From PSRJ01 sp963825305 (GTDB lineage: Bacteria > Acidobacteriota > Terriglobia > Bryobacterales > Bryobacteraceae), in NCBI GenBank assembly GCA_963825305.1, contig CAWGTA010000013.1:372001-436000 (forward strand): DNA of 64,000 bases. Reading direction: 5' to 3'. The notes beneath the pieces are model-generated. The model was given only the letters and a program-made list of their open reading frames with translations, did not search any database and was not told the DNA's origin. Below are positions 19,087 through 27,203 of this stretch, one piece after another (position 1 is the first letter of the stretch; each line of letters begins with the position of its first letter). A program made the translations under genes and the position numbers.

Positions 19087-20064
19087 ATGGGACAGAAGGT
19101 TCATCCATACGGGTTCCGGCTGGGGTTCAACAAGCCCTGGCGCTCGCGCTGGTTCGCCAAGCAGGATTACGCCAAACTGCTGCAGGAAGACCTGGAGTTG
19201 AAGGCGGCGCTGCGGGAGCGGTTGAAGTCGGCCAGCGTCAGCTCGATCGAAGTGGACCGGCCGGGGAACAAGCTGCGCGTCACCATACGCACCTCGCGGC
19301 CGGGGATCATCATCGGCCGCAAGGGCGCGGAGATCGAGAAGCTGAAGCAGGATATGGCGAAGAAGACCAAGCGCGAGGTCTTCATCGACATTCAGGAAGT
19401 GCACAAGCCGGAGCTGGATGCGCAACTGGTTTCGGAATCGATCGCCTTGCAGCTGGAGAAACGCGTGGCCTTCCGGCGTGCCATGCGCAAAGCGGTGGAT
19501 TCGGCGTTGCGATTCGGGTGCAAGGGTATCAAGGTCCGCGTTTCGGGCCGGCTGAACGGCGCCGAAATCGCGCGCAGCGAATGGTACCTGCAGGGGCAGT
19601 TGCCGTTGCACACTTTGCGCGCGGATATCGATTACGGATTTGCCGAAGCGCACACGACGTACGGCGTCATCGGGATTAAGGCGTGGTTGTATAAGGGCGA
19701 GATTCTGGATTACACCAAGCGCCGCAGCGGGCTTCCTGAACCGGAGCCGCGCCGCGACCGGGGCGATCGGGACCGCCGCGACAGGGGAGACCGCGACCGC
19801 GGTCCGCGCCGCGACCGCGAGACCCATCCGCCGGCGCATGCGCCTGCCGCCACTGAGCACACAGGGCCGGCAGTGCAGGCTCCGCCACCTTCCGAAATGC
19901 CGCGTCCGGCGGCGCGTCCGTCCACACCCATCCTTCCACCGCTAATGTCGCCCCAGCAGCACCCGTCATGGAAACAGGAAGTGCGTCAGGAGCCGGCGCA
20001 GGAGCCGGCGGCTGAGGGCGCGCCTCCTGCGGATACGCCGGAAGGTTCGGGAGAGAAGAGCTGA
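19087..20064 (+). CDS. rpsC: 30S ribosomal protein S3 with long charged C-terminal tail
   Basis: 325 residues, about 100 more than usual S3 (210-230). Residues 1 to about 215 are a normal S3: MGQKVHPYGFRLGF, the KH domain RPGIIIGRKGAEIEKL, and ALRFGCKGIKVRVSGRLNGAEIARSEWY. From about 216 a low-complexity tail follows, first Arg/Asp repeats (RRDRGDRDRRDRGDRDRG), then Pro/Ala/Glu-rich sequence to the stop. S3 forms the mRNA entry channel and helicase with S4 and S5. The tail is probably disordered and solvent-exposed. No frameshift is needed. Confidence 0.96.
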   Translation: MGQKVHPYGFRLGFNKPWRSRWFAKQDYAKLLQEDLELKAALRERLKSASVSSIEVDRPGNKLRVTIRTSRPGIIIGRKGAEIEKLKQDMAKKTKREVFIDIQEVHKPELDAQLVSESIALQLEKRVAFRRAMRKAVDSALRFGCKGIKVRVSGRLNGAEIARSEWYLQGQLPLHTLRADIDYGFAEAHTTYGVIGIKAWLYKGEILDYTKRRSGLPEPEPRRDRGDRDRRDRGDRDRGPRRDRETHPPAHAPAATEHTGPAVQAPPPSEMPRPAARPSTPILPPLMSPQQHPSWKQEVRQEPAQEPAAEGAPPADTPEGSGEKS

Positions 20065-20090
20065 AAACTGATCGCTGAATGCTGATTGCT
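20058..20090. repeat. Half heptad-repeat element between rpsC and rplP
   Basis: Only the right-arm type (CTGAAAA/CTGATCG/CTGAATG/CTGATTG) is present. It begins inside the rpsC stop region, and no left arm is found. Confidence 0.75.
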
Positions 20091-20107
20091 AAGAAGAGCT
20101 AAAAGCC

Positions 20108-20524
20108 ATGATGATGCCAAAGAAGGTGAAGTACCGGAAGCAGCAGCGCGGGCGCATGGCCGGCAAGGCGTGGCGCGGGTCGAGCATCTCTTTCGGTAAT
20201 TTCGGTCTCAAAGCGCTCGAATGCGCGTGGATTACGGACCGGCAGATCGAAGCCGCCCGCGTGGCCATGACGCGTTCCATTAAGCGCGGCGGCAAGGTGT
20301 GGATCCGTTTGTTTCCGGACAAGCCGATCACGAAGAAGCCCGCCGAAACCCGTATGGGAAAAGGCAAAGGCGCGCCCGAGCAGTGGGTGGCGGTGATTCG
20401 TCCCGGAAAGATTCTGTTTGAAATGGAAGGCGTAGACCGGGGAACGGCCGAATCGGCCATGCGGTTGGCGGCGCACAAGCTGCCGATCAAGACCAAATTC
20501 ATCAGCCGGGAAGACGCGGAGTAA
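20108..20524 (+). CDS. rplP: 50S ribosomal protein L16
   Basis: A 138-residue protein near the A-site tRNA elbow. Three ATGs in a row start MMMPKKVKYRKQQRGRM; the second or third would fit the family N-terminus as well. It has GSSISFGNFGLKALECAWITDRQIEAARVA and KPAETRMGKGKGAPEQWVAV. It lies 4 bases before rpmC. Confidence 0.96.
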   Translation: MMMPKKVKYRKQQRGRMAGKAWRGSSISFGNFGLKALECAWITDRQIEAARVAMTRSIKRGGKVWIRLFPDKPITKKPAETRMGKGKGAPEQWVAVIRPGKILFEMEGVDRGTAESAMRLAAHKLPIKTKFISREDAE

Positions 20525-20528
20525 GGAT

Positions 20529-20732
20529 ATGAAAGCGCAGGCGGACAAGATTCGCGGGCAGGACGAAGAAGAATTGAAGCGGCACTTGCACGAAATGGAC
20601 GAGCAGATTTTCCGTTTCCAGTTCCAGCGGTCCATGGGACAGATGGAAGGGCTCAAGAAAGCGCGGGCCATGCGGAAAGACCGCGCGCGGATCTACACGG
20701 TGTTACGCGAGCGGCAACTGGAGAAGAAGTAA
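20529..20732 (+). CDS. rpmC: 50S ribosomal protein L29
   Basis: A 67-residue helical hairpin protein at the tunnel exit: MKAQADKIRGQDEEELKRHLHEMDEQIFRFQFQRSMGQMEGLKKARAMRKDRARIYTVLRER. Normal length. It directly abuts rpsQ, with no spacer. Confidence 0.94.
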   Translation: MKAQADKIRGQDEEELKRHLHEMDEQIFRFQFQRSMGQMEGLKKARAMRKDRARIYTVLRERQLEKK

Positions 20733-21053
20733 ATGGCGGAACAGCAGACAGCGCCTGGGTTCAAGCCTGGACTCAAGAACGAGAAGGTCGGCGAAGTGGT
20801 TTCGACGAAGATGACCAAAACCATCGTGGTGGAAGTGAGCCGCCGCGTGCCGCACCCGTTGTACAAGCGCATTATCGGCAAGCGCAAGAAGTTTTATGCC
20901 CACGATGAGGAGCGCACCGCCAGGCTGGGCGATGTCGTGCGGATTGTGGAATGCCGGCCGCTCAGTAAGCTGAAGCGCTGGAAGCTGGCGGAAGTGATTC
21001 GTCGAGCCGCTCAAGTGGGCGCGCAGCCGTCGGAACTAGACGTGAAAGTATAG
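20733..21053 (+). CDS. rpsQ: 30S ribosomal protein S17
   Basis: 106 residues. The core is the OB-fold GEVVSTKMTKTIVVEVSRRVPHPLYKRIIGKRKKFYAHDE...GDVVRIVECRPLSKLKRWKL, with a short N-terminal extension and a ~15-residue C-terminal extension. It is a primary 16S rRNA-binding protein. A GC palindrome follows the stop before rplN. Confidence 0.95.
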   Translation: MAEQQTAPGFKPGLKNEKVGEVVSTKMTKTIVVEVSRRVPHPLYKRIIGKRKKFYAHDEERTARLGDVVRIVECRPLSKLKRWKLAEVIRRAAQVGAQPSELDVKV

Positions 21054-21075
21054 CGCTGGCGATCTTGTCGCCGGT
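21051..21075. repeat. GC palindrome after rpsQ (CTGGCGA-tctt-TCGCCGG type)
   Basis: The rpsQ stop TAG is the first base triplet of a hairpin with arms CTGGCGA and TCGCCGG. Same family as the elements at 38174 and the right halves of 37158 and 46195. It lies in the 42-base gap before rplN. Confidence 0.7.
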
Positions 21076-21095
21076 GCGGTTCACTAGGAGCTTTT

Positions 21096-21464
21096 ATGAT
21101 TGGAATGCGAACCATCCTCGAAGTCGCCGACAACTCCGGCGCGCGCAAGCTTTCTTGTATCTTGCCGCGCGGTGGCGACCTCGGGCTGCGTGCGGGTCTG
21201 GGAGACGTGATCACCGCGAGTGTGAAGGAAGCGGCTCCGGATTCGGCGATTAAGAAGGGAAAAGTGGTGCGGTGCGTGATCGTTCGCATGCGCAAAGAGA
21301 CCCGGCGCAAGGACGGAACGTATATTCGTTTTGATTCCAATGCCGCTGTTCTGATCAGTGATGTGGGAGAGCCGGTGGGCACGCGCGTGTTCGGGCCGGT
21401 AGCCAGGGAGCTGCGCGATAAGAAATTTATGAAGATCGTTTCCCTGGCGCCAGAGGTAATTTAG
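21096..21464 (+). CDS. rplN: 50S ribosomal protein L14
   Basis: A 122-residue protein of the subunit interface. MIGMRTILEVADNSGARKLSCILPRGG is a slightly divergent N-terminus (family: MIQxxTxLxVADNSGAR). The remainder GDVITASVKEAAPDSAIKKGKVVRCVIVRMRKETRRKDGTYIRFDSNAAVLI and GTRVFGPVARELRDKKFMKIVSLAPEVI is typical. It abuts rplX. Confidence 0.97.
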   Translation: MIGMRTILEVADNSGARKLSCILPRGGDLGLRAGLGDVITASVKEAAPDSAIKKGKVVRCVIVRMRKETRRKDGTYIRFDSNAAVLISDVGEPVGTRVFGPVARELRDKKFMKIVSLAPEVI

Positions 21465-21836
21465 ATGGGGATCGCAAAGAAGGTAGCGCCGCCGCCGAGG
21501 CGAGTCGAACTCAAGAAGGAAGATACGGTCAAGGTCATTTCCGGGCGTGACAGCGGCAAGACCGGGCGCGTGCTGCGAGTGGATCACGAGAAGGGGCGGG
21601 TTCTGGTGGAGCACGTCTCCATGGTCAAACGCCACACGCGGCCGAATCCCAGCAAGCAGATCAAGGGCGGCATCGCGGAGCGCGAAAGCCCTATCGCGGT
21701 TTCCAACGTCATGATCGTGTGCCCGGGCTGCAACAAAGCGGTGCGCGTGGCACATCATGTGGATCACATTGCCGGAGGACGGATCAGGCGCACGCGCGTC
21801 TGCCGGAAATGCGGCCAGACATTAGACAAGAAGTGA
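21465..21836 (+). CDS. rplX: 50S ribosomal protein L24
   Basis: A 123-residue assembly initiator protein with KOW motif (DTVKVISGRDSGKTGRVLRVDHEKGRVLVEHVSMVKRHTRP) and a C-terminal zinc-ribbon-like half with CPGC and CRKC pairs (VCPGCNKAVRV...VCRKCGQTLDKK). Zn-binding pairs are common in Gram-positive and acidobacterial L24. The start abuts the rplN stop, with 7 bases to rplE. Confidence 0.96.
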   Translation: MGIAKKVAPPPRRVELKKEDTVKVISGRDSGKTGRVLRVDHEKGRVLVEHVSMVKRHTRPNPSKQIKGGIAERESPIAVSNVMIVCPGCNKAVRVAHHVDHIAGGRIRRTRVCRKCGQTLDKK

Positions 21837-21843
21837 GGAAGCC

Positions 21844-22386
21844 ATGGCAGCACGATTGAGAGCGCATTATCAGCAGAAAGTGGTACCGGCCCTGACCAAG
21901 GAATTCAGTTACAAGAATCACATGGCGGTGCCCAAGATTGAAAAGATCTCGGTCAACATCGGGCTGGGCGAGGCGACTCAAAACGCGAAGTTGATGGATG
22001 GGGCGGTTAATGAGCTGGGACAGATCGCCGGGCAGAAGCCGGTGGTCACCAAGGCGACCAAGTCGATTGCACAATTCAAGCTGCGCGAGGGACAGTCGAT
22101 CGGCTGCATGGTAACGCTGCGGGGCGACCGCATGTATGAATTTTTCGACCGCCTGGTGAACGTGGCGCTGCCTCGTGTGCGCGACTTCCGCGGCGTCTCC
22201 ACCAAGTCGTTCGACGGGCGGGGCAACTACACCTTGGGAATCAAGGATCAGTTGATCTTTCCGGAAATCGATTACGCCAAGGTGGAGAAGACCAAAGGAA
22301 TGAATATTTCCATTACGACCACGGCGCGAACGGATGCCGAAGGTCTGGCGCTGTTGCGGCAGATGGGTATGCCGTTCCGGCAGTAG
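21844..22386 (+). CDS. rplE: 50S ribosomal protein L5
   Basis: A 180-residue 5S rRNA-binding protein of the central protuberance. MAVPKIEKISVNIGLGEATQNAK, GQKPVVTKATKSIAQFKLREGQSIGCMVTLRG and RDFRGVSTKSFDGRGNYTLGIKDQLIFPEIDY are all standard. Normal length. rpsN follows after 18 bases with an SD-like aggaggg. Confidence 0.97.
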   Translation: MAARLRAHYQQKVVPALTKEFSYKNHMAVPKIEKISVNIGLGEATQNAKLMDGAVNELGQIAGQKPVVTKATKSIAQFKLREGQSIGCMVTLRGDRMYEFFDRLVNVALPRVRDFRGVSTKSFDGRGNYTLGIKDQLIFPEIDYAKVEKTKGMNISITTTARTDAEGLALLRQMGMPFRQ

Positions 22387-22404
22387 AGGAGGGACAGAGA
22401 AGAC

Positions 22405-22614
22405 ATGGCCACCACCGCCAAGAGAGCGAAAGACCTGAAACTGGACAAGGCGCGGAGGGCGAAGACGCCCAGGCTCCAATGTAAACACCGCAACCGCTGC
22501 TGGCGGTGCGGAAGGCCGCGCGCCTTTCTGCGCAAATTCGGCATCTGCCGGCTGTGCTTCCGGCAACTGGCGCTGAACGGTGAGATTCCCGGCGTGATCA
22601 AGGCGAGCTGGTAA
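22405..22614 (+). CDS. rpsN: 30S ribosomal protein S14, zinc-binding (type Z)
   Basis: A 69-residue short C+ form of S14. The zinc knuckle is in RCWRCGRPRAFLRKFGICRLCFRQLA, with two CxxC pairs. It ends GEIPGVIKASW, as type Z does. Type Z is usually ~61 residues; this one carries about 8 extra basic N-terminal residues. It binds in the 30S head late in assembly. Confidence 0.96.
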   Translation: MATTAKRAKDLKLDKARRAKTPRLQCKHRNRCWRCGRPRAFLRKFGICRLCFRQLALNGEIPGVIKASW

Positions 22615-22634
22615 GGAGGCGAAGTAGAAGAAAC

Positions 22635-23030
22635 ATGACTACCGATCCCATTGCCGACATGCTGACGCGCGTGCGCAACGCGATCCAGGCGCGCCACCCC
22701 AAGGTGGATATACCGGCCTCCAAACTGAAGGCCGAAATCGCGCGCATCCTCAAGGAAGAGGGCTACATCGCCAACTACAAAGTGGCGGAAGAGGGAGCCA
22801 AGAGGACCATCAAGATCTATCTGAAGTACAGCCCCGACAACGCGCCGGTGATTTCGGCGATTGAGCGCGTCTCGCGTCCGGGCTGCCGGGTGTACGTAGG
22901 CCAGACGGATATTCCGCGCGTGCTGGGCGGCATGGGGATTAACATCCTGACGACCCCGCGCGGTGTCATGACCGGTCGCGATGCGCACAAGGAACGTATC
23001 GGCGGTGAGATTCTGTGCCGCGTTTGGTAG
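22635..23030 (+). CDS. rpsH: 30S ribosomal protein S8
   Basis: A 131-residue central-domain 16S binder that represses the spc operon in E. coli. MTTDPIADMLTRVRNAIQARHPKVDIPASKLKAEIARILKEEGYI and the C-terminal GGMGINILTTPRGVMTGRDAHKERIGGEILCRVW are standard. It is preceded by SD aaggagg. Confidence 0.97.
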   Translation: MTTDPIADMLTRVRNAIQARHPKVDIPASKLKAEIARILKEEGYIANYKVAEEGAKRTIKIYLKYSPDNAPVISAIERVSRPGCRVYVGQTDIPRVLGGMGINILTTPRGVMTGRDAHKERIGGEILCRVW

Positions 23031-23045
23031 CGAGGGTTTGAGAAT

Positions 23046-23609
23046 ATGTCAAGAATTGGGAGAAAGCCGATTCCGCTTCCGAGTAGCGTGAAGGTGAAGA
23101 TCGGCGAACAACTGGAAGTGACCGGGCCCAAGGGCACGCTCACGGTTCCCCTGCCGCACGGCATCACTATCGAACAGGCGGACGGCAAGCTGGAATTGAA
23201 GCGCGACTCCGATGAGCACGCGGCATTGCACGGCCTGACCCGGGCCCTGGCGGCCAATGCGGTGCAGGGCGTTTCCACCGGGTTTACCCGCGAACTGGAC
23301 ATCGTCGGTATCGGTTACAAGGCCGAAGTGAAGGGCAAGGTGGCCACCTTGACCCTGGGTTATTCGCATCCGATTGAAGTCCTGCTGCCGGACGGCGTGG
23401 ACCTAAAGATCGAAAAGCCGGCGGGCGCCACGGTGGCGCAGTTGCAGGCGCGCCTGGTGCTCAGCGGTTTCGACCGTCAGATGGTGGGGCAGGTGGCGGC
23501 CAACATCCGCGCGCTGCGCAAGCCGGATCCGTACAAGAACAAGGGCATCCGCTACACCGGTGAGGTGTTGCGTAAGAAGGTCGGAAAGACCGGGGCGAGC
23601 AGCAAATGA
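23046..23609 (+). CDS. rplF: 50S ribosomal protein L6
   Basis: A 187-residue two-domain protein at the base of the L7/L12 stalk. It starts MSRIGRKPIPLPSSVKVKI. The signature KPDPYKNKGIRYTGEVLRKKVGKTGA is at the C-terminus. The stop overlaps the rplR start by 4 bases (ATGA). Confidence 0.97.
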   Translation: MSRIGRKPIPLPSSVKVKIGEQLEVTGPKGTLTVPLPHGITIEQADGKLELKRDSDEHAALHGLTRALAANAVQGVSTGFTRELDIVGIGYKAEVKGKVATLTLGYSHPIEVLLPDGVDLKIEKPAGATVAQLQARLVLSGFDRQMVGQVAANIRALRKPDPYKNKGIRYTGEVLRKKVGKTGASSK

Positions 23610-23965
23610 TTCGAAAGATTGAAAAGAAGGAAATCCGCAATCGGATTCACCGGCGCATCCGGCGCAAGCTGCGCGGCACCTCAGAGCGCCCGCGCCTGGC
23701 CGTGTTCCGCAGCGTGGCGCACATTTACGTACAGGTCATCGACGACGCCGCAGGCGCGACCCTGGTGTCGGCCTCATCGGTGGATAAGGGCGTCAAGACC
23801 AATGGCGGCAACCTGGCGGCGGCCAAGGCCATCGGCAAGCTGGTGGCCGAGCGCGCCAAGGAAAAAGGTATCAAACAGGTGGTGTTCGACCGGGGCGGTT
23901 ATCTGTACCATGGCCGCGTCAAGGCGCTGGCCGACGCAGCGCGCGCCGCGGGACTGGAGTTTTAG
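23606..23965 (+). CDS. rplR: 50S ribosomal protein L18
   Basis: A 119-residue 5S rRNA-binding protein. A basic N-terminus (KIEKKEIRNRIHRRIRRKLRGTSERPRLAVFRS) is followed by IYVQVIDDAAGATLVSASSVDKG, ending RVKALADAARAAGLEF. Normal length. It overlaps rplF and lies 3 bases from rpsE. Confidence 0.97.
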   Translation: MIRKIEKKEIRNRIHRRIRRKLRGTSERPRLAVFRSVAHIYVQVIDDAAGATLVSASSVDKGVKTNGGNLAAAKAIGKLVAERAKEKGIKQVVFDRGGYLYHGRVKALADAARAAGLEF

Positions 23966-23968
23966 CAG

Positions 23969-24475
23969 ATGGCTATTGTGAAACGCATCGATCCGGCGAC
24001 CCTCAATCTGAAAGAGCAGGTGGTTGCCATTAACCGCGTCACCAAAGTGGTGAAGGGCGGCAAGAACCTGAGCTTTTCAGCGCTGGTGGTGATCGGCGAT
24101 CCCTCAGCGAAAGTGGTGGGTTACGGCGTGGGAAAGGCCAAGGAAGTCCCCTCCGCGATTCGCAAGGGGATTGAAGCGGCGAAGAAGAACCTGCGCAAGG
24201 TTCACGTGCTCGATACCACCATTGCGCATCGGGTGCTGGGCGTATTCGCGAGCTCGCAGGTGCTGCTGAAGCCGGCGCCGGAAGGAACCGGAATCATCGC
24301 AGGCGGAGCGGTGCGAGCCGTGATCTCGGCCTGCGGGATTCCCAATGTGCTGACGAAATCGATCGGCCGCCGCAACCCACACAACGTGGTGAAGGCGACC
24401 ATTGTGGCGCTGGAATCGCTGCGCGACCGGAACCAGGTAGCTGAGATGCGCGGCCTGGCTGTGGAGAAGCTGTAA
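23969..24475 (+). CDS. rpsE: 30S ribosomal protein S5
   Basis: A 168-residue protein of the mRNA entry channel involved in decoding accuracy. NLKEQVVAINRVTKVVKGGKNLSFSALVVIGD is the N-terminal dsRBD-like domain. The C-terminal EGTGIIAGGAVRAVISACGIPNVLTKSIGRRNPHNVVKATIVAL is standard. The stop shares a base with the rpmD ATG. Confidence 0.97.
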   Translation: MAIVKRIDPATLNLKEQVVAINRVTKVVKGGKNLSFSALVVIGDPSAKVVGYGVGKAKEVPSAIRKGIEAAKKNLRKVHVLDTTIAHRVLGVFASSQVLLKPAPEGTGIIAGGAVRAVISACGIPNVLTKSIGRRNPHNVVKATIVALESLRDRNQVAEMRGLAVEKL

Positions 24476-24654
24476 TGGACGGCAAGATCAGAATCAAACT
24501 CGTGCGCAGTCCGATATGCACTCCCGAAAAGCACAAGCGGATCGTGAAGGGACTGGGGTTGCGCAAACTCAATCAGATAGTGGAACGGCCGGACTCACCG
24601 GTGTTCCGCGGTATGGTGAAGAAGGTGCCGCACCTGTTGCAGGTGGTGGAGTAA
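24475..24654 (+). CDS. rpmD: 50S ribosomal protein L30
   Basis: A 59-residue small ferredoxin-like protein: KIRIKLVRSPICTPEKHKRIVKGLGLRKLNQIVERPDSPVFRGMVKKVPHLLQVVE. The GLGLRKLNQIVE core is the family signature. It starts on the last base of the rpsE stop, and rplO begins 4 bases after it. Normal length. Confidence 0.95.
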   Translation: MDGKIRIKLVRSPICTPEKHKRIVKGLGLRKLNQIVERPDSPVFRGMVKKVPHLLQVVE

Positions 24655-24658
24655 GAAT

Positions 24659-25111
24659 ATGAACCTGAGCGATTTGAAACCACCGGCCGGCCAAACCAAG
24701 CTCCGAAAGCGCATCGGGCGCGGCATGGGTTCGGGACACGGCAAGACCTCGACGCGCGGCAGCAAAGGTCAGCATGCGGGCACCGGTTTCGCGCAGAAGC
24801 GCGGTTTTGAGGGCGGCCAAATGCCGCTGCACCGGCGCTTGCCCAAGCGCGGATTTACCAACATCTTTAAGAAGCAGTTCGCCATCGTCAATCTGAGCCG
24901 GCTGGAGAAGCTCGACGGCAACACGTTCAGCATGGACCGTCTGCTGGAACTGGGTGTGATCAAGAAATCGGGCGACGGCCTCAAGATTCTGGGTACTGGC
25001 CAGTTGACGCGCAAGATCACGGTGGAAGCCCACCATTTTTCGAAATCGGCTCTGGAGAAGATCCAGAAGGCCGGAGGGACGGCGCAGGTGATCGGCGCGG
25101 CAACTCCGTAG
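24659..25111 (+). CDS. rplO: 50S ribosomal protein L15
   Basis: A 150-residue late-assembly 23S binder: MNLSDLKPPAGQTKLRKRIGRGMGSGHGKTSTRGSKGQHAGTG-type Gly/Arg-rich N-terminus, then GGQMPLHRRLPKRGF and the C-terminal ITVEAHHFSKSALEKIQKAGGTAQVI. Normal length. It lies 21 bases before secY, the usual order. Confidence 0.97.
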   Translation: MNLSDLKPPAGQTKLRKRIGRGMGSGHGKTSTRGSKGQHAGTGFAQKRGFEGGQMPLHRRLPKRGFTNIFKKQFAIVNLSRLEKLDGNTFSMDRLLELGVIKKSGDGLKILGTGQLTRKITVEAHHFSKSALEKIQKAGGTAQVIGAATP

Positions 25112-25132
25112 CGCCGGGAATCGCAGGGATCT

Positions 25133-26530
25133 ATGAGGTTTTTGGAAGCGTTCGCCAACATCTTCCGCGTACCCGATCTTCGCAAGAGGGTCTTGTTCAC
25201 GCTCGGGCTGCTGGCCGTGTACCGCCTGGGCGGCCATATCCCCACGCCCGGAATCAATATCGAGCGCTGGAATGATTTCTTTAATTCGGCTTCGGGCTCG
25301 ATCTTCGGATTCTTCGATCTGTTCGCCGGCGGCAACATCCGCCGCCTGACCATATTCGCCCTGGGCATCATGCCGTATATCACGGCATCCATCATTCTGC
25401 AGTTGCTGACGGTGGTGGTGCCGACCCTCGAAAAACTGCAGAAAGAGGGTGAACTGGGGCGCCGCAAGATCACGCAGTGGACTCGCTATCTGACGATCAT
25501 CCTTTCGGTGCTGCAATCGTTTGGAATCGCGCAGGGCCTGCAGGCCATGCAGCAGGGAATTGTCATTAGTCCAGGCATTGGGTTCATCCTGCTGACCATC
25601 ATCTCGCTCACCACGGGCACGGCGTTCATCATGTGGCTGGGCGAGCAGATCAGCGAGCGCGGCGTGGGCAACGGCATGTCGCTCATTATTTTCACGGGAA
25701 TTGTGGTGGGCCTGCCGAACGCCATCGGCAACATCTGGCGCAACACGTTCGAAACCCATGAATGGGGTCCGCTCACGGTTATCGTCCTGCTGGTGATGAT
25801 GGTGGCGGTGGTCGCGTTCATCGTGCTGGTGGAGCGTGGCGAACGGCGCATTCCGGTGCAGTACGCCAAACGCGTGGTGGGCCGGCGCGTCATGGGCGGG
25901 CAGTCCACGCACATGCCGCTGAAGGTAAATGCGGGCGGCGTGATTCCGGTGATCTTCGCATCGTCGATCCTGGCTTTCCCGGCCACTTTGACGCAGCTTG
26001 GGCCAGTCAAAAATATCACCTGGCTGGCGAATACGCTGCGGAGTATCCAGCATGGCGAGCCGCTGTATTACGTGCTGTTCGTGGCGGGAATTATCTTTTT
26101 CTGTTTCTTCTACGTTTCGATTATTTTCAACCCCAACGAAGCTGCCGACAATATGCGCAAGTACGGCGGCTTCATTCCGGGCATCCGGCCGGGCCGCAAT
26201 ACGGCGGATTATATGAACGCCATCCTGACCAAGATCACGGTGGTGGGTGGCATCTATCTCTCGATTCTCTGTCTCATCCCGGACATCATGATCTCCGGCA
26301 TCAAGCTGAACCACCTGTGGCTTGTGGGGAACTGGATCGACCGGGTGGCGCCGCGCTTCCTGCTCGAAGGCCTCAACGTACAGTTCTATTTCGGCGGAAC
26401 CTCTCTTCTCATCGTGGTGGGCGTGGCGATGGACACCATCAATCAGATTGAGGCGCAGCTCATTATGCGGCACTACGATGGATTTACCCCGCGGTCCGGG
26501 CGAATCCGCGGCAGAAGGAGCACGTTCTGA
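25133..26530 (+). CDS. secY: Protein translocase subunit SecY
   Basis: A 465-residue, ten-helix channel of the Sec translocon in the inner membrane. It starts MRFLEAFANIFRVPDLRKRVLFTLGLLAVYRLGGHIPTPGIN. The motif FDLFAGGNIRRLTIFALGIMPYITASIILQLL covers the plug and TM2. The C-terminus NQIEAQLIMRHYDGFTPRSGRIRGRR carries the cytosolic tail. Slightly longer than E. coli SecY (443). It lies 4 bases before adk. Confidence 0.97.
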   Translation: MRFLEAFANIFRVPDLRKRVLFTLGLLAVYRLGGHIPTPGINIERWNDFFNSASGSIFGFFDLFAGGNIRRLTIFALGIMPYITASIILQLLTVVVPTLEKLQKEGELGRRKITQWTRYLTIILSVLQSFGIAQGLQAMQQGIVISPGIGFILLTIISLTTGTAFIMWLGEQISERGVGNGMSLIIFTGIVVGLPNAIGNIWRNTFETHEWGPLTVIVLLVMMVAVVAFIVLVERGERRIPVQYAKRVVGRRVMGGQSTHMPLKVNAGGVIPVIFASSILAFPATLTQLGPVKNITWLANTLRSIQHGEPLYYVLFVAGIIFFCFFYVSIIFNPNEAADNMRKYGGFIPGIRPGRNTADYMNAILTKITVVGGIYLSILCLIPDIMISGIKLNHLWLVGNWIDRVAPRFLLEGLNVQFYFGGTSLLIVVGVAMDTINQIEAQLIMRHYDGFTPRSGRIRGRRSTF

Positions 26531-26534
26531 AAGC

Positions 26535-27203
26535 GTGAACGCACTCGTCATATTCGGAGCTCCCGGCTCGGGCAAGGGCACGCAAGCCAAGATGCTGCAG
26601 CAGTGCCTCAGAATTCCCCACGTGTCTACGGGGGAAGTTCTACGGCAGCGCATTCGCGACGGAGCGGGGACCGACGTAGCGGCCACTATGAAGTCGGGAA
26701 GGCTGGTATCGGACGAGTTGGTGAATCGCATTGTGGAGGAGCGGCTCAGCGAACCGGATGCCGCGAGCGGCTTTATTTTGGATGGGTACCCGCGCACACG
26801 GTCCCAGGCGGAGCATATCTGCCAGTGGTTCGACGGGCGGGGCATACGCGAGGTGGTGATTCACCTCGTGGTTGATTACAATATAATTATCACCCGTTTG
26901 GCCGGACGTAGGCAGTGCCCTGTCTGTGGAACTGTGTACAACGTAATTTCTCAACCTCCCAAGGTGGACGAGTTGTGCGATTTGGACGGGCACGAGTTGA
27001 TAGCTCGGGATGACGACCGGGAAGCCGTGATTCGCGAGCGCCTGGAAGAGTACGAGCGTCAGACCCGGCCGGTGCTGGAGTTTTTCCGATCCGCCGGGCG
27101 GCCGGTAGTTGCGGTTGGGACGGGCGAAGAGCCGCCCGAGAAGATCTTTCAGATGATTCGGCAGGCGCTGGAGAGGCATGATCGTACGGAAGACCGCCGC
27201 TGA
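26535..27203 (+). CDS. adk: Adenylate kinase with zinc-type LID
   Basis: Interconverts AMP + ATP and 2 ADP. 222 residues from GTG 26535 (NALVIFGAPGSGKGTQ, Walker A); an earlier in-frame ATG would run through secY. It has DGYPRTRSQAEH. The LID domain has CPVCGTVYN followed by ELCDLDGHEL, that is Cys-x2-Cys plus Cys-x2-Asp as in zinc-LID kinases. The end overlaps map by 26 bases. Confidence 0.94.
   Translation: MNALVIFGAPGSGKGTQAKMLQQCLRIPHVSTGEVLRQRIRDGAGTDVAATMKSGRLVSDELVNRIVEERLSEPDAASGFILDGYPRTRSQAEHICQWFDGRGIREVVIHLVVDYNIIITRLAGRRQCPVCGTVYNVISQPPKVDELCDLDGHELIARDDDREAVIRERLEEYERQTRPVLEFFRSAGRPVVAVGTGEEPPEKIFQMIRQALERHDRTEDRR

Noticed and set aside
24569..26845. Minus-strand open frame of 758 codons opposite rplO-secY-adk
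   Set aside because: Shadow of three conserved genes in GC-rich DNA; His/Arg/Gln-rich translation with no domain.
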